A DNA stretch of 16,317 bases from assembly GCA_016839955.1 (NCBI GenBank), contig JAEOTI010000795.1:1-16317 (forward strand), in the 5' to 3' direction. Shown here one piece after another: positions 14,662-16,317 of the stretch; the stretch's first letter is position 1; every line of letters starts with the position of its first letter. Source of the DNA: Candidatus Hodarchaeota archaeon (GTDB taxonomy: Archaea > Asgardarchaeota > Heimdallarchaeia > Hodarchaeales > YT1-057). Made by a program: the position numbers and the translations under genes. The notes below the pieces were generated by a model. That model saw only the letters and a program-made list of their open reading frames with translations, ran no database searches and was not told the DNA's origin.

Positions 14662-16317
14662 TTGGACTTCATACAATTCCTAACACTGATACTAGTTCAG
14701 TCATTATATCCCATTTTAGCGCTTGTGGGCGGAGGATTGGGTTGTTACTTCATAATAAACCGTTGGGTTCCTTTGAATTGGCGTAATACGGAAATAGTCC
14801 ACTTCTCAATAATAACAGGTTGTTTTTTCCTTTTTATACCCTGGATTTTTATTGGTATTCAGCCTAATGGATTATTGAAGATTACAATTATTGAGGGATT
14901 GTTTGTTTTCGCAATATCATTTACTACGTACGTTTTTAGTTGTTATGCCATTCTCTTGATTCTTTTTTTATTTGCATCATATCATCTAATGAAGTTATTC
15001 ATCCAAAAACTTGAAAATTTTGAAGGTAACATTATAAGAAAATCAATAACATTTGATATCACACTTATCGGACTACTAATAGCAGAGTATTTTTTATTAC
15101 AGCTAATTCTCCCCCTCCGAGGATTCGATGCAATGTATTATTACTTACCGGAGGCTGAAGTTTTTTATCTTCTTGATCAAATCCCTGATGTAAACTATTT
15201 ATCTTTTTCTCCTGTTGTCAAGGCGCCATTTAATGTAATGCTCTATACTCTTTCTCTTTACATTTCTAAACCACCAACTTTTCTAGATTCTTCACAGATC
15301 TTGGGCTATCCATTCCAGATGTATCCATTATTGTTTCTAATTGCTTCAGCATTGCTTGCTTATGATTTGTCAATGGAGTTATGGGGAGAAAAAATTAAAG
15401 CTCGTCTAGCAATATTGGTTTTCTTAGTTACACCAGTAGTTTATTGGATTTTGACGTTGTGGCCTTATTATCAGGATTTATATGTCAGCTATTTTTTTGC
15501 TGCTGCATTTTATTTTGCTTGGAAAGGAATTAATCTTGGTGAAAGGCATTCAAGGTCTTATACTGCCATTGCAATTATGAGTATGGCTCTGGCATTAATA
15601 AGTAAGATCAATGCTTGGGCTTTGTTTATAGTATTGATCCTAGCATTGCCTGTCAAACGAGGGGGTAAGATTCTTCAACTTGGTTTATTAGTAGTATTAA
15701 GTAGTTTTTTAATCGTGAGATCAATAACAACAATTTTTATTGGTACAGGTGTGGTTATTTTTATATTTGCAATCTTTGTCGGCTATTTTATCGCAAAAAA
15801 GCCAGTTTCAAAAGAAAAGATTTCGATACCTTCAATTTTTGCATTTTTTATTGGGAGTGTGATCCTTGGTGGGTTTTGGATTTTTGATCGGATAACTAAA
15901 TCGCCTGAGTTTGAAGAAGAATTATATAATCTCTACTTTAACCTATTAGGTTCCATAAAATGGGAATTTAGTGGTTTTTCTACATTTTCCTTTGATTTGA
16001 TATTAGAACGGATGCAAGCGGTGAACTTTTGGTCAGCAAGTCTCTTCTTCTTTTTAGGAACTGCGTTCTGTTTACCATGGATTCTACCTAAAGTTATAGC
16101 CCTCATTCGAGGAAGTGAGATAGCACCCATTACGATATGGATCCTTACATTTTTCATGATATGGATGACTTATTACTTTCAAGGCTCAGTTCGGTACCTG
16201 AGTCCAATTTACATCCCATTAGCGGTTTTTATAGTCCATGGCTTTCATTCATTGTTAAAAATCTTCGATGTACCAATACAATCTAAACTTTCACGAATGG
16301 CGCTGTTATTTTTTGGA
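14662..16317 (+). CDS. GT-C fold membrane glycosyltransferase (GT39/ArnT-like), 3' end outside window
   Basis: An open frame of 552 codons to the window edge, not beginning with ATG. It encodes a very hydrophobic protein with at least ten predicted membrane segments. In a loop after the fourth or so helix is LRGFDAMYYYLPEAEVF, with D156 in a Dxxx(Y)Y-L-P setting. This is the motif of GT-C enzymes of the GT39/ArnT/PMT type, in which the aspartate is catalytic and the donor is a polyprenyl-phosphate sugar used on the outer face. RYLSPIY near residue 512 resembles the RYxxPxxP segment late in such proteins. TTG at 14662 is chosen: GGGGT lies 7 nt upstream and TTG starts are common here. The frame is open back to 14620 without another start, and GTG 14725 is an alternative. 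The GT2 gene upstream is a likely donor-making partner. Confidence 0.82.
   Translation, partial: MDFIQFLTLILVQSLYPILALVGGGLGCYFIINRWVPLNWRNTEIVHFSIITGCFFLFIPWIFIGIQPNGLLKITIIEGLFVFAISFTTYVFSCYAILLILFLFASYHLMKLFIQKLENFEGNIIRKSITFDITLIGLLIAEYFLLQLILPLRGFDAMYYYLPEAEVFYLLDQIPDVNYLSFSPVVKAPFNVMLYTLSLYISKPPTFLDSSQILGYPFQMYPLLFLIASALLAYDLSMELWGEKIKARLAILVFLVTPVVYWILTLWPYYQDLYVSYFFAAAFYFAWKGINLGERHSRSYTAIAIMSMALALISKINAWALFIVLILALPVKRGGKILQLGLLVVLSSFLIVRSITTIFIGTGVVIFIFAIFVGYFIAKKPVSKEKISIPSIFAFFIGSVILGGFWIFDRITKSPEFEEELYNLYFNLLGSIKWEFSGFSTFSFDLILERMQAVNFWSASLFFFLGTAFCLPWILPKVIALIRGSEIAPITIWILTFFMIWMTYYFQGSVRYLSPIYIPLAVFIVHGFHSLLKIFDVPIQSKLSRMALLFFG

Noticed and set aside
15933..16157. 74-codon minus-strand frame, lysine/arginine rich
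   Set aside because: Antisense shadow of the GT-C membrane protein, whose plus-strand frame is open for over 550 codons with the family motif.
1..16317. CRISPR arrays, tRNA or rRNA genes, transposases, attachment sites
   Set aside because: Reading both strands I saw no regularly spaced repeats, no cloverleaf or rRNA core sequences, and no transposase or integrase motifs.

Overview
The window is a surface-polysaccharide or glycan-assembly locus from an AT-rich prokaryote. My best guess is an archaeon, possibly of the Asgard group. This rests on TATA-like upstream elements, little sign of bacterial -35/-10 promoters, a glycan gene set typical of archaeal N-glycan or exopolysaccharide clusters, and the general look of the proteins. 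Bacteria are not excluded. Shine-Dalgarno sequences are clear at several genes, and at least five genes appear to start with TTG and one with GTG.

Layout. (1) Positions 1-4524 are a minus-strand run. In transcription order it holds a two-helix small membrane protein, a WbpG-type sugar amidotransferase, a UDP-glucuronate 4-epimerase-like enzyme, a GT4 glycosyltransferase, and a GT2 polyprenyl-phosphate glycosyltransferase that runs off the left edge. (2) Positions 4820-10446 are a plus-strand run: Wzx-type flippase, a second GT4, wecC (UDP-ManNAc dehydrogenase) and wecB (UDP-GlcNAc 2-epimerase). (3) Positions 10485-12498 on the minus strand hold a class II glutamine amidotransferase split over two frames, overlapping by TTGA with a second WbpG-type amidotransferase. 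(4) Positions 12873-16317 on the plus strand hold a GT2 enzyme with an extra N-terminal membrane domain, then a GT-C type membrane glycosyltransferase that runs off the right edge.

How it fits together. WecB and WecC would make UDP-ManNAcA from UDP-GlcNAc, and the epimerase would interconvert UDP-GlcA and UDP-GalA. The two ATP-pyrophosphatase (PP-loop) enzymes would amidate or amidinate such acidic or acetamido sugars, with ammonia supplied by the glutaminase. GT4 and GT2 enzymes would build the lipid-linked chain on the cytoplasmic face, the flippase would turn it over, and the GT-C enzyme would add sugars outside from a lipid-phosphate donor. No HisH/HisF homologues, initiating phosphoglycosyl transferase, polymerase or oligosaccharyltransferase is visible here.

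The most notable signal is in the glutaminase gene. Its two halves lie in frames offset by -1, and exactly where the homology changes frame there is an in-phase heptamer T_TTA_AAC, the classical -1 ribosomal slippery sequence, with a GGAG motif 12 nt upstream. This is either programmed frameshifting or a one-base deletion. The second point is that this glutaminase and the overlapping PP-loop enzyme together look like an asparagine synthetase B cut into two subunits and re-used on a nucleotide sugar.
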